Assembly: GCF_007829955.1 (NCBI RefSeq)
Contig: NZ_VIWX01000002.1
Location: 1,326,798 to 1,390,797 of the forward strand
Direction of reading: 5' to 3'
Source: Saccharopolyspora dendranthemae
Lineage (GTDB): Bacteria > Actinomycetota > Actinomycetes > Mycobacteriales > Pseudonocardiaceae
Length of the DNA stretch: 64,000 bases
Shown here: positions 29,317 through 40,294 of the stretch, one piece after another
Layout of the letters: every line of letters begins with the position of its first letter
How positions within the stretch are numbered: position 1 is the stretch's first letter
Notes under the pieces: model-generated
Database searches by the model: none
The model's input: the letters and a program-made list of their open reading frames with translations, nothing else
Told to the model about the DNA's origin: nothing
Position numbers and translations under genes: made by a program

Positions 29317-29515
29317 TTGTGACCTCCTGAAGGGCTCCAACAGCGGCAAGGACAACGCTCGGGGGAAGCTCGACGGCCGACTCCCCGTCTCCCAGGGTGA
29401 GCCCTTCCGTGCCCACTTCGACCGGCACCCCCTGGATCACGGCCGTCCCCCTATCGGACACGTACACGGCAGGACAATTCTCGTCCTTGCACTCCGTCAC
29501 CTTGGATAGCTTCAT
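29294..29515 (-). CDS. small partner protein of the XRE/DUF6879 module
   Basis: A 73-residue protein starting MKLSKVTECKDENCPAVYVS, with GTAVIQGVPVEV and an acidic LGDGESAVELPPSV segment. Short proteins with this C-x4-C and D-R-G-x-x-V-V-Q-G pattern commonly precede DUF6879 genes and serve as the small partner in the WhiJ-like modules. The ATG at 29515 gives the family-typical N-terminus; a GTG at 29572 is in frame but extends it atypically. First gene of the leftward module. Confidence 0.72.
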   Translation of the reverse strand: MKLSKVTECKDENCPAVYVSDRGTAVIQGVPVEVGTEGLTLGDGESAVELPPSVVLAAVGALQEVTSDPFEPA

Positions 29516-29610
29516 GGCTCCATGATTCGTGGAGCTGAGACCGTCGATCAAGCTCCAGGAGGATTTATGCACGATGTTGGGTAACCGTCACCCGCATGAG
29601 GCACTCGCGA

Positions 29611-30549
29611 TCACAGCAAGCCCAGGACTGCGAGGGCTGCTGCTGCGTCTTGGACGCCGATGCCGACGCTGTTGTAGAAGATGAGCTCCTCGGCGGATTT
29701 TCGGCCCGGGGCTTGGGCGGTGAGGATCGTGCCGAGCGGGGTCAGTCCGTCCCTGTCGAGGTCGCCGGTGTCGAGGGCGGCCATGATCGGACCCGCGTGG
29801 TGGGCGGCCGTGTCGACGTCGTCGACGACGATCCTGTCCGCTGCGCGCAGGAGGTCGCCGTCGACCTCCCGGCGGTGGGGTTCGAAGCTCCCGACGCTGA
29901 CCACGGTGGCACCCGGGGCGAGATCGGCGGTCTCGACGACCGGGTCGGGGCTCAGGGTGCAGGCGACCACCATCGCCGCGTCGCGGACCGCCTCGGCCGC
30001 GGTGGCGGCCGGCCGGACGTCGAGTCCGAGCTCCGCGGCGAGCGCAGCGGCGGTGGACTCGCGGCGGGCCGCGTCGCGGCTGTGCACCCGGACCTCGGTG
30101 AGCGCGCGGACTCGGGAGACGGCGCGCACGTGGGCTCGGGCTTGGACTCCGGAACCGATCACCGCCAGCACGTCCGCGTCGGTCGGCGCCAGGGCGTCGA
30201 GGGCGACGGCGCTGCCCGCGGCGGTGCGGAGCTCGGTGAGCGCGGTGCCGGACATCGTCGCGGTGAGCGTTCCCGTCTCGGCGTCGAGCACCAGGACCGT
30301 GGCGTTGATCGACGCCGTGCCGCGAGCGGCGTTCCCGGGGTTCACGGACACGAGCTTGGCGACCGGGCCGTGCCGGGGCGAGAGCCTGCTCAGGTACGAC
30401 AGGGCCGTGTCCTCTCCCGTCCTGATCGCCGTCTTCGCCGCTTGCTGGGCCTCTCCCCGCCCCAGGGATTCGAAGGCCAGGCGTTGCGAGGCGATCGCGG
30501 CGTCGTAGTCCAGCGCCGCCGCCACGTCCGTGTCGCTGAGGAACCTCAT
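29611..30549 (-). CDS. ornithine cyclodeaminase/mu-crystallin family protein
   Basis: A 312-residue NAD(P)-binding protein. The substrate region has AIRTGEDTALSYLSRLSP and AKLVSVNPGNAARG, and the Rossmann motif is VIGSGVQARAHVRAV. C-terminal AEELIFYNSVGIGVQD is a family hallmark. Members include ornithine cyclodeaminase, imine reductases and ectoine-degradation enzyme EutC, so the substrate is open. The ATG at 30549 is used, with a GTG at 30567 possible. It is divergent from the aldehyde dehydrogenase operon across 154 bases. Confidence 0.8.
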   Translation of the reverse strand: MRFLSDTDVAAALDYDAAIASQRLAFESLGRGEAQQAAKTAIRTGEDTALSYLSRLSPRHGPVAKLVSVNPGNAARGTASINATVLVLDAETGTLTATMSGTALTELRTAAGSAVALDALAPTDADVLAVIGSGVQARAHVRAVSRVRALTEVRVHSRDAARRESTAAALAAELGLDVRPAATAAEAVRDAAMVVACTLSPDPVVETADLAPGATVVSVGSFEPHRREVDGDLLRAADRIVVDDVDTAAHHAGPIMAALDTGDLDRDGLTPLGTILTAQAPGRKSAEELIFYNSVGIGVQDAAAALAVLGLL

Positions 30550-30703
30550 GCTGCCCGACGTTGGCACATCGGTGGGCCCACCGGAAGGCAGCAGCAGCGA
30601 TGCTGGATCTCAGCGAGACGAGAAATCACCCTTCTGATGCTCAACAGGGCGGGCTCCGGCGTTCTACGGTGATCCCAGCGTGGTCCCGAGCAGGAAGAGG
30701 TGC

Positions 30704-32284
30704 ATGTCGGTGCAGGCGACGTTGAGCTCCGTGATCGGCCCGGACGCCCCGGAGGTGATCGACGGCGGAGGCGAGTACCTCTCGAAGAACCCCGCGAACC
30801 TCGACGACGTCGTCGCCAAGGTCGCGCTGGGCACCCCCGAGACCCTGCGGGTCGCGACCGAGCAGGCCCACCGCGCCCAGAAGGAGTGGGCCGAGGTGCC
30901 CGCCCCGGTGCGCGGTCGCGTGATCGCCGGGTTGGGACGTCTCGTCGAGGCCAACAAGGAATCGCTCGCCCGGCTGGTGACCCGCGAGATCGGCAAGCCC
31001 TACGCCGAAGCGCTCGGCGAGGTGCAGGAGATCGTCGACACCTGCGACTTCTTCCTCGGCGAGGGCCGCAGGCTCTACGGGCAGACCGTGCCCTCCGAGA
31101 TGCCCGACAAGCAGCTGTTCACCTTCCGCGCGCCGGTCGGCGTGGCGGTGGTGATCACCGCGGGCAACTTCCCGGTGGCGGTGCCGTCCTGGTACCTGGT
31201 CCCGGCGCTGCTGTGCGGGAACGCGGTCGTGTGGAAGCCCGCTGAGTACGCCGCGGGCGCGGCGCGCGCGGTGGCCGAACTCGCGTGGAAGGCCGGCGTG
31301 CCCAAGGGCGTGCTCAACCTCGTCTACACCGACGGCGAAGCGACCTTCAAGGGCTTGGAGGCCTCCCTGGAGGCGGGAACCGTCAACAAGGTCGGCTTCA
31401 CCGGCTCCAGCGCCGTGGGCACCCGGGTCGGCGAGCTGTGCGGCCGCCACCTGCAGAGCCCGTGCCTGGAGCTCGGCGGCAAGAACCCGATGATCGTCAC
31501 CGAGGACGCCGACCTGGACCTGGCCGTGGAGGGCGCGCTGTTCTCCGGGTGGGGCACCGCGGGCCAGCGCTGCACCTCGCTGGGCAACCTCATCGTGCAC
31601 CGCGACGTCAAGGACGAGTTCACCTCCCGCCTGGACGCGGCCCTGCGCGCGGCCACCGTCGGCGAGCCGAGCGGCGACGTCCTCTACGGGCCGATGCTGG
31701 ACGCGAAGTTCGCCGAGAACTTCGAGTCCATCTTGGACACCCTGCAGCCGCACCACACCCCGCTCGGTTCCGACTCGGTCGGGCGCATCTCGAACGACAA
31801 GCCGCGCAAGGGATTCCACGGGGACCCGGCATCCGGCCTGTACTACCACCCGGTGCTGGTCGACGGGATGCGCAGCGACGACCACATCTTCCGCAACGAG
31901 ACCTTCGGCCCGATCGTCGGCATCACCACCTACGAGACGCTGGACGAGGCGATCGAGCTCGGCAACGCCCCCGGTTACGGGCTCTCGGCGGCGATCTACA
32001 CCTCCGACCCGGCCAAGGCGTTCCGCTTCCGGCAGGGCACCGGGGCGGGCATGGTCAGCGTGAACAACTCCACGTCCGGTGCCGAGGCGCACCTGCCCTT
32101 CGGCGGCAACGGCAAGTCCGGCAACGGCAGCCGCCAGTCGGGCATCTGGGTGCTCGACCAGTTCACCCGCTGGCAGTCGCTGAACTGGGACTTCTCCGGC
32201 AAGTTGCAGAAGGCCCAGATGGACGTCGACACCGTCGAGCCGGAGCTCGACTTCCGACTGCCTCCGGAACTCGGCGGGAAGTAG
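30704..32284 (+). CDS. NAD(P)-dependent aldehyde dehydrogenase
   Basis: A 526-residue aldehyde dehydrogenase. The catalytic cysteine is in TAGQRCTSLGN, the general-base glutamate in LELGGKNPMIV and the nucleotide fold in ITAGNFPVAVPSWYLVPALL. C-terminal HLPFGGNGKSGNGSR is the usual oligomer segment. ATG 30704 follows AGGAAGAGG. It heads a rightward operon with an amine-oxidising flavoprotein, an amino acid dehydrogenase, LysR and E1, which suggests it oxidises a semialdehyde from amino acid breakdown. The precise substrate is not readable. Confidence 0.88.
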   Translation: MSVQATLSSVIGPDAPEVIDGGGEYLSKNPANLDDVVAKVALGTPETLRVATEQAHRAQKEWAEVPAPVRGRVIAGLGRLVEANKESLARLVTREIGKPYAEALGEVQEIVDTCDFFLGEGRRLYGQTVPSEMPDKQLFTFRAPVGVAVVITAGNFPVAVPSWYLVPALLCGNAVVWKPAEYAAGAARAVAELAWKAGVPKGVLNLVYTDGEATFKGLEASLEAGTVNKVGFTGSSAVGTRVGELCGRHLQSPCLELGGKNPMIVTEDADLDLAVEGALFSGWGTAGQRCTSLGNLIVHRDVKDEFTSRLDAALRAATVGEPSGDVLYGPMLDAKFAENFESILDTLQPHHTPLGSDSVGRISNDKPRKGFHGDPASGLYYHPVLVDGMRSDDHIFRNETFGPIVGITTYETLDEAIELGNAPGYGLSAAIYTSDPAKAFRFRQGTGAGMVSVNNSTSGAEAHLPFGGNGKSGNGSRQSGIWVLDQFTRWQSLNWDFSGKLQKAQMDVDTVEPELDFRLPPELGGK

Positions 32285-32286
32285 TA

Positions 32287-33423
32287 GTGCTCCCGCCCTC
32301 AGCGGAGGTCGTGGTCGTCGGAGGCGGGGCGGTGGGCGTCAGCACCGCCTTCCACCTCGCCGAAGCCGGCGCGGACGTGCTGTTGCTGGAGCGCGCCGAA
32401 CTGGGTTCGGGCAGCACCAGCAAGGCGGCCGGAGGTGTCCGGGCCCAGTTCTCCGACCCGGTGAACATCGAGCTCGGGCAGCGCAGCCTGACGGCGTTCG
32501 AGGACTTCGCCCGCAGGCCCGGCGGCGAGATCGACCTCAAGCAGCAGGGGTACCTGTTCCTGCTGTCGGATCCCGACGACGTCACGGCGTTCGAGACGAG
32601 CGTCGCGCTGCAGAACTCGCTGGGCGTGCCCAGCAGGATGCTCACTCCGCAGCAGGCGTGCGCGCTCTCACCGCTGGCCTCCCCCGACGGGTTGCTGGCG
32701 GCGGCCTACTCGCCCACCGACGGGCACTGCACCCCGGAGGGCGTGGTGCAGGGCTACGCCCGCGCGGCCCGGGAGCACGGCGCGGTGCTGCGACACGGCG
32801 TGGAGGTGACCGGGATCGACCTCCGTGGCGGCGAGATCGCCGGGGTGCGCACCGCCGAGGGGTCGGTGCGCACCACCGCGGTGGTGTGCGCGGCCGGGGC
32901 GTGGTCGGCGGCGATCGGCGAGTTCGCCGGCGTCGAGCTGCCGGTGCGCCCGCTGCGCAGGCAGATCCTGGTCACCGAGCCGATGCCCGACCGCCCGCCG
33001 CGTTCGCCGTTCACGATCGACTTCGCCACCAGCTTCTACTTCCACGAGGAAGGCCCCGGGATGCTCGTCGGCATGTCGGACCCGGACGAGGAGTTCGGAT
33101 TCCGGCTGGGCACCGACGACCGGTGGCTGGGCAGGCTCGGCGAGGCCGTGGAGCACCGAGCCCCTCGGCTGGCCGAGGCCGGTGTCGCGCACGGCTGGGC
33201 CGGGCTCTACGAGATCACCCCTGACCACAACGCGCTGGTCGGCCACGACGGCGGGTTCTACTACGCCACCGGCTTCTCCGGGCACGGCTTCCTGCAGAGC
33301 CCGGCGATCGGCGAGGTGATGCGCGATCTGGTCCTGGGCCGCACACCGCCCATCGACGTCTCCGGCCTCGACGTGCGCCGCTTCGACGGCGCCGCGCCCC
33401 GGCCCGAGCACAACTGCGTGTAG
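32287..33423 (+). CDS. FAD-dependent amine/amino acid oxidoreductase (DAO family)
   Basis: A 378-residue flavoprotein of the D-amino acid oxidase/sarcosine oxidase beta family. The dinucleotide motif VVVVGGGAVGVSTAFHLAEA is at residues 7-27, followed by LLERAELGSGSTSKAAGG. The second half shows VVCAAGAWSAAIG and a C-terminal FYYATGFSGHGFLQSPAIG. Probable substrates are secondary amines or N-methyl amino acids such as sarcosine or proline (family knowledge). The GTG at 32287 starts 2 bases after the dehydrogenase stop, so translation is coupled. Confidence 0.82.
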   Translation: MLPPSAEVVVVGGGAVGVSTAFHLAEAGADVLLLERAELGSGSTSKAAGGVRAQFSDPVNIELGQRSLTAFEDFARRPGGEIDLKQQGYLFLLSDPDDVTAFETSVALQNSLGVPSRMLTPQQACALSPLASPDGLLAAAYSPTDGHCTPEGVVQGYARAAREHGAVLRHGVEVTGIDLRGGEIAGVRTAEGSVRTTAVVCAAGAWSAAIGEFAGVELPVRPLRRQILVTEPMPDRPPRSPFTIDFATSFYFHEEGPGMLVGMSDPDEEFGFRLGTDDRWLGRLGEAVEHRAPRLAEAGVAHGWAGLYEITPDHNALVGHDGGFYYATGFSGHGFLQSPAIGEVMRDLVLGRTPPIDVSGLDVRRFDGAAPRPEHNCV

Positions 33424-33435
33424 GAAGGGACAACC

Positions 33436-34587
33436 GTGGTTGATCTGTTGCAGGAGATCGACGAGTGGGGCCCGGAGAAGGTCGTCTGCGTCTCCGACGC
33501 GCGCACCGGGATGCGGGGCGTGCTGGTCATCGACAACACCGCGCGCGGCAGCGGCAAGGGCGGTACGCGGATGGCCGCGAGCGTGACCACCGCTGAGATC
33601 GCCCGGCTGGCGCGGGTGATGACCTGGAAGTGGGCGGCGGTCGACCTCTTCCACGGCGGGGCGAAGGCCGGCATCGTCGCCGACCCGGGCTCCCCCGACA
33701 AGGAAGCCGTGGTGCGGGCCTTCGCGCGCCGCCTGGCCGACCAGATCCCGGCCAGCTACGTCGCCGGGCTCGACATGGGCATGACCGAGCACGACGCCGC
33801 GATCATCCAGGACGAGCTCGGCGATCGCGGGGCCGCCGTCGGTGTTCCCGAAGCCCTCGGCGGGGTTCCCTACGACCAGCTCGGGGTGACCGGGCACGGT
33901 GTCGCCGAAGCCGCCCTGGCGGCGCTGGAACGAGCGGGAAAACCGGTCGCCGGCGCGAGGATCGCGGTGCAGGGCTTCGGCGCCGTCGGCACGGCCACCG
34001 CAGCGCGGCTGAGCGCGCTCGGAGCCCAGCTGGTCGCGCTGTCCACAGCGGACGGTTCGGTGCACGACCCGAACGGTCTCGACGTTCCCGCGTGGCTGGC
34101 GGCCCGGGCGGAGTTCGGCGACACCTGCGTCGCGAAAGCCACCCCCGCGCAGCGCATCTCGCACGGCGAGGAGCTGACGGTGGACTGCGACGTGCTGATC
34201 CCGGCCGCCCGGCAGGACGTCATCGACGAGTCGGTCGCCGCCCGGATCCGCGCCGGGCTGGTCGTGGAGGGCGCCAACCTGCCGACCAGCGTCGCCGCTC
34301 GCCGGGCGCTCGCCGCTCGCGGGGTGGAGATCGTGCCGGACTTCATCGCCAACGCCGGTGGAGCGATCGCCGCCGGGTTCGCGATGGACGCGAGGTACTC
34401 CCCGTTCCGCCCGGAACCCGCCAGGATCCTCGACGAGGTCGCGACCCGGACCCGGCGCAACACCCTGCTGGTGCTGGAGACCGCGGCCGTCTCGGGATCG
34501 CTCCCGCACGCCGCGGCGCTGGAGATGGCTCAGCAGCGGGTCCGCGAAGCGATGCGGCTGCGCGGCCGCTCGCCCGTGCCGGCCTGA
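33436..34587 (+). CDS. Glu/Leu/Phe/Val dehydrogenase family protein, copy 2
   Basis: A 383-residue amino acid dehydrogenase. The active-site segment is HGGAKAGIVADPGSPDKE, the Rossmann motif VQGFGAVGTATAARL and the C-terminal EIVPDFIANAGGAIAAG. The GTG at 33436 follows AGGAAGGGAC. It differs clearly from the copy at 20024-21217 and has the typical IANAGG motif. In this operon it would deaminate an amino acid to the 2-oxoacid used by the adjacent fused E1 (inference). Confidence 0.87.
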   Translation: MVDLLQEIDEWGPEKVVCVSDARTGMRGVLVIDNTARGSGKGGTRMAASVTTAEIARLARVMTWKWAAVDLFHGGAKAGIVADPGSPDKEAVVRAFARRLADQIPASYVAGLDMGMTEHDAAIIQDELGDRGAAVGVPEALGGVPYDQLGVTGHGVAEAALAALERAGKPVAGARIAVQGFGAVGTATAARLSALGAQLVALSTADGSVHDPNGLDVPAWLAARAEFGDTCVAKATPAQRISHGEELTVDCDVLIPAARQDVIDESVAARIRAGLVVEGANLPTSVAARRALAARGVEIVPDFIANAGGAIAAGFAMDARYSPFRPEPARILDEVATRTRRNTLLVLETAAVSGSLPHAAALEMAQQRVREAMRLRGRSPVPA

Positions 34588-34614
34588 ACCCATCGGAGGC
34601 GGTGAGGAGTCCGC

Positions 34615-35525
34615 GTGCTCAACCCGATTCATCTCAGAACGCTGCAGGAGTGCGTGCGGACCGGCTCGTTCGCCGAGGCCGGTCGGATCCTGGGCTACAC
34701 CGCCTCAGCGGTGTCCCAGCAGATGGTGCTGCTGGAACGCGCGATCGGCGCGCCGCTGTTCGAGCGGGCGGCGCGCTCCGCCCGCAGCACCGCGCTCGCG
34801 CTCCGGCTGGCCGATCGCAGCCGGGACGCGCTCAACGCGCTGGACTCCCTGGAGCGCGAGGTCCGGGCGATGGTGGTCGGCGAGGAGGGCAGCCTCCGGC
34901 TGGCGTCCTTCGCGACCGCCAACTCGCGCGTGCTGCCCGACGTGCTGGCCTCGGTCATCTCGCAACGCCCGAACGCCGAGGTCCAGCTCGACGAGGGCGA
35001 ACCGGACGAGGTCGTCGACGGCGTCCTCGACGGCGTGCTGGACGCGGCCCTGGTCTTCGAGTACGACCTGGATCCGCGCCGGTGGCCGGTGGAGCTGTGC
35101 GCCGAAGAGCTCCTGTCCGAGCCGTTGCACGTGGTTCTGCCCGAATCGCACCGCCTGGCCGGCCGAACCCGCGTGGAGCTGCCCGATCTGGCGCGCGACA
35201 ACTGGATCTGCACCCGGCAGGACACCGCGGGCGCCCGCTCGCTGGTCCGATTGACGGCCGCGGCGGGCTTCGCACCGCGAATCACCTTCCGCAGCAACGA
35301 CTACTCCGTCATCCGCGACCTGGTCCGGCGGGAGCTGGGCGTCGCCGTCCTGCCCGCGCTGGCGATCCCCCACGACCAGCGCGGTGTCGCGCAGATCGTC
35401 GGCTTCGACCCGCGTCGCCGGGTGAAGGTCCTCTACCGCAAGCAGAACACCAACCCGCTGCTCCCGGTCGCCCTGGAGTTCCTCGCCAAGTCCTGCACAG
35501 CGGTCGCATCCGAGTGGGAGCAATC

Positions 35526-35529
<4 letters not shown>
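34615..35529 (+). CDS. LysR-type transcriptional regulator
   Basis: A 304-residue LysR regulator. The helix-turn-helix is in residues 4-62 (LRTLQECVRTGSFAEAGRIL then GYTASAVSQQMVLLERAIGA), followed by a periplasmic-binding-protein-like effector domain from about 90. The GTG at 34615 has GAGGAG upstream. Its stop overlaps the E1 start by ATGA, so it is inside the catabolic operon rather than divergent, which is unusual for LysR genes. It may control this operon and its own expression. Confidence 0.9.
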
Positions 35530-37689
<2,160 letters not shown>

Positions 37690-37706
<17 letters not shown>

Positions 37707-39072
37707 GCGCCTCACCGATCAGCCGTGCCGCTTCGGGGAAGGTGCCGGGGTTCGGGCCCGCGTAGTTCAGGCGCAGGAAGCGGCCGGTCGGCTCGGCCGG
37801 GAACCACTCGTCACCAGGGGCGACGACGACCCCGGCGGTCTCGCAGTCCCGCACGAGCGCGGCCAGATCGGTGGTGTCCGGCAGCCTCACCCACAGGTTG
37901 AGGCCACCGGCCGGGATCTCCAGGTGCGCGCCGGGAACGTGCTCGCGCACGGCGTCGGCCAGCAGGTCGCGGCGAGCGGTGAGCTGCCGGCGCAGGTCGC
38001 GCAGGTATCGGCGCCAGGCGGGCTGGGTGACCACGTCCAGGGCCACGGCCTGCAGCATCCCGCTGACGTAGACCGCCTCGGACTGGGTGTCGGCGAGGAT
38101 CCGCTCCCGCGCTGGGCCGCGCGCGATCACCCCGGCGATGCGCACCGAAGGCGACACGGTCTTGGTCAGCGATCGCAGGTGGACGACGTGCCCGTCCTCG
38201 TCCCGGGCCGCCACCGGTTCGGGTTCGGTCGTGATGCCGAGATCGCGCGCCCAGTCGTCCTCGATCAGGAACGCGCCGTTCCGGCGGACCACGTCCAGCA
38301 CCTCCCCGGCCAGACGCGACGACCACTGCACTCCGGTCGGATTGGCGTAGTTCGGCTGGGCGTAGAACGCGCGGGCGCCGGTGCGCGCGAAGGCACCGGC
38401 GAGTTGGTCCGGATCGGGGCCGTCCGGTCCGCTGGGAACCGGGACCGTCTGCACGCCCACCTGCGCAGCGGCCACGATCGCACCCCAGTACGTGGGCGAC
38501 TCCATCAGCAGCGGGCGCCCTGCACCTACCAGCGCGCGGAAGATCGCGCTCAGCCCGCTCTGGCTGCCCGGGAAGATCACCACGTCGCCCGGCGCCGCGG
38601 TGCCGAGCTCGGCGGCGAACCACGCCTGCAGCTCCGGAACGCCTGCCGTGGGCGGCCTGCCGACGACCGCATCGCTGCGGGCGGCACGGGTGAACGCGGA
38701 CCGGACGAGCCGTTCCGGTAGCAGTTCGCGGCACGGGTAGCCGGAGTGCAGCGCGATCACGTCGTTGGGAGCGGGACGCATGGCGGCGGACAGGGTCGGG
38801 CGGTTGTTCTTCCGCGAACCCAGCGCCGCGGTCTGCCAGCCGTAGTCGCTCGGCTGGGCGACGCGCACGGATCGGACGAACGTGCCCACACCTGGGCGAC
38901 TTTCGACCGCTCCCTGGGACGCGAGAGTGCGCAACGCCTTCTGCACGGTGACGGGGCTGACTCCGTGCCGGGCGACGAGCTCACGCGTCGACGGGAGCTT
39001 CGCACCCGCCTGCGCCGTCGCGATCCACTCGCGGAGTTCCGCGACAATGCGCGCACTGCTATCGTCAACCAT
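37690..39072 (-). CDS. MocR-type regulator (GntR HTH fused to class I aminotransferase)
   Basis: A 460-residue protein with a GntR winged helix (about 1-70: KLPSTRELVARHGVSPVTVQ, VESRPGVGTFV) and an aminotransferase fold. The PLP-binding lysine lies in LRSLTKTVSPSVRIAG near residue 302, with YAQPNYANPTGVQ before it. MocR proteins sense PLP or amino-compound adducts and usually regulate a neighbouring gene. The ATG at 39072 overlaps the ATG of the divergent EamA transporter. A TACTAT -10-like box 8 bases upstream of the ATG suggests a leaderless transcript. Confidence 0.88.
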
Positions 39073-39982
39073 GACAGACAATAGTAGCGCTACTGCCATC
39101 AGGGACACGGCGCTATCCTCGCCGCGCTCGGGACTGGCCTGGGGGCTCCTCGGCGTCACGGCGTTCTCCTTCACCGTCCCGCTCACGCGCGTCGCGGTCG
39201 GTGGACTCTCCCCTCTGTTCATCGGTGCTGGTCGTGGCGCCGTCGCCGGGTTGATGGCCTTCGCCGCCCTGCTGCTCACCAGGCAGCGGCTCCCGAACCG
39301 CGGCCAGTGGGCCCGCGCCGCCGTGGTCGCGGCCGGTGTGGTCGTCGGGTTCCCGTTCCTCACCTCCTACGCGCTGACCAGCACCCCGGCCAGCCACGGT
39401 GCCGTCGTGATCGGAGTGCTGCCCGCGGCGACCGCCGTGATGGCCGTGGTGCGCGGGCACGAACGACCGCCGAGGACCTTCTGGATCGCGGCAGGCCTGG
39501 GAGCGCTGGCCACGGTCGCCTTCGCCGCACTGCAGGGCCTGGGCGGACTCCACCTCGCCGACCTGCTGCTGTTCGGCGCCGTGGTGGCCGCCGCGGTCGG
39601 GTACGCCGAAGGCGGCCTCCTGGCGCGGGAACTCGGGGCCTGGCAGACGGTGTCCTGGGCGCTCGTGCTCGCCGCACCCGTGATGGTCGTGCTCACCGCG
39701 ATCTCGATCGCCGAACAACCGCCGAGCGCGACCCCGGCTCAGTGGGCGGCTTTCGCCTACCTCGCCCTGGTCAGCCAGTACCTCGGATTCCTCGCCTGGT
39801 ACCGGGGGCTTGCCATCGGGCCGATGACCCAGGTCAGCCAGATCCAGCTCGTCCAGCCGGTCATGACCATCGGCTGGGCGGTCCTGATCCTCGCCGAACC
39901 GCTCACCTTGCCGACGCTGCTGGGCGGTCTGGCGGTGATCACCTTCGCAGCACTCTCGGTCCGGTCCCGCCGTCCGGGCTAA
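39071..39982 (+). CDS. EamA/DMT-family transporter
   Basis: A 303-residue protein with about ten hydrophobic helices and the internal duplication of EamA exporters, from GLAWGLLGVTAFSFTVPLTR to the final VQPVMTIGWAVLILAEPLT. Family members export amino acids or metabolites. Divergent pairing with a MocR regulator is common. The annotated ATG at 39071 overlaps the regulator's ATG; the true start may be a little downstream, since the palindrome at 39083 falls inside the first codons. Confidence 0.82.
   Translation: MTDNSSATAIRDTALSSPRSGLAWGLLGVTAFSFTVPLTRVAVGGLSPLFIGAGRGAVAGLMAFAALLLTRQRLPNRGQWARAAVVAAGVVVGFPFLTSYALTSTPASHGAVVIGVLPAATAVMAVVRGHERPPRTFWIAAGLGALATVAFAALQGLGGLHLADLLLFGAVVAAAVGYAEGGLLARELGAWQTVSWALVLAAPVMVVLTAISIAEQPPSATPAQWAAFAYLALVSQYLGFLAWYRGLAIGPMTQVSQIQLVQPVMTIGWAVLILAEPLTLPTLLGGLAVITFAALSVRSRRPG
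39083..39094. promoter_or_regulatory. perfect palindrome at the MocR/EamA divergent start
   Basis: AGTAGCGCTACT is a perfect 12-base palindrome. It overlaps the putative MocR -10 box (TACTAT on the minus strand) and the first codons of the EamA gene. It is the best candidate operator for MocR autoregulation and EamA control. Confidence 0.5.
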
Positions 39983-40001
39983 CTCCTCGGAGTCCCCCGG
40001 G

Positions 40002-40272
40002 TCCCAGTTTTAGTCCAAACTGAGCGGACAATCCGGACATGATCATGGCTCGGTTTGGACTAAGGAGTCGTTTCAGAATGCGGCGGGTGCCGTTGCTTCA
40101 GGTGTGGGACTCAGCCCGCACCGCCGCGGGTTCTCACACGCTGTCTGGCGAGTACGCCGCGACGCCGTGTATTGGCATACAAAAGGAGTGGCGCACGGAG
40201 TCCAGGCGGCGTGTGAGGTTCCGCCACCCGCACCGCCAAGCAAAGTGATTCTGCCAATGACCCCTAAAACTG
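40002..40272. repeat. palindromic repeat element, copy interrupted by a 200-bp insert
   Basis: The left arm is at 40002-40020. The right arm begins at 40053 (GTTTGGACTAA) and resumes at 40264 (CTAAAACTGGGA) after a 200-base insert. Rejoined at the repeated CTAA, the arms are a perfect 19-base palindrome like the element at 18297-18362. It again lies between convergent genes, EamA and a GlcD-like oxidase. Confidence 0.8.
40064..40263. mobile_element. MITE-like 200-bp non-autonomous element
   Basis: The insert is bounded by CTAA on both sides (40060-40063 and 40264-40267), a 4-base duplication of YTAR type as made by IS5-group transposases. Its ends are imperfect inverted repeats: GGAGTCGTTTCAGAAT on the left and, read inward from the right, GGGTCATTGGCAGAAT. 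It encodes no protein. It has an internal TATTGGCATAC stretch and no transposase, so it would need one in trans. Confidence 0.65.
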
Positions 40273-40294
40273 GGACTGGTCGAGCGCAGGACGG

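Noticed and set aside
33630..35525. A long plus-strand extension upstream of the fused E1
   Set aside because: It lies out of frame over the amino acid dehydrogenase and LysR genes; the E1 protein begins at ATG 35526 with an ATGA overlap.
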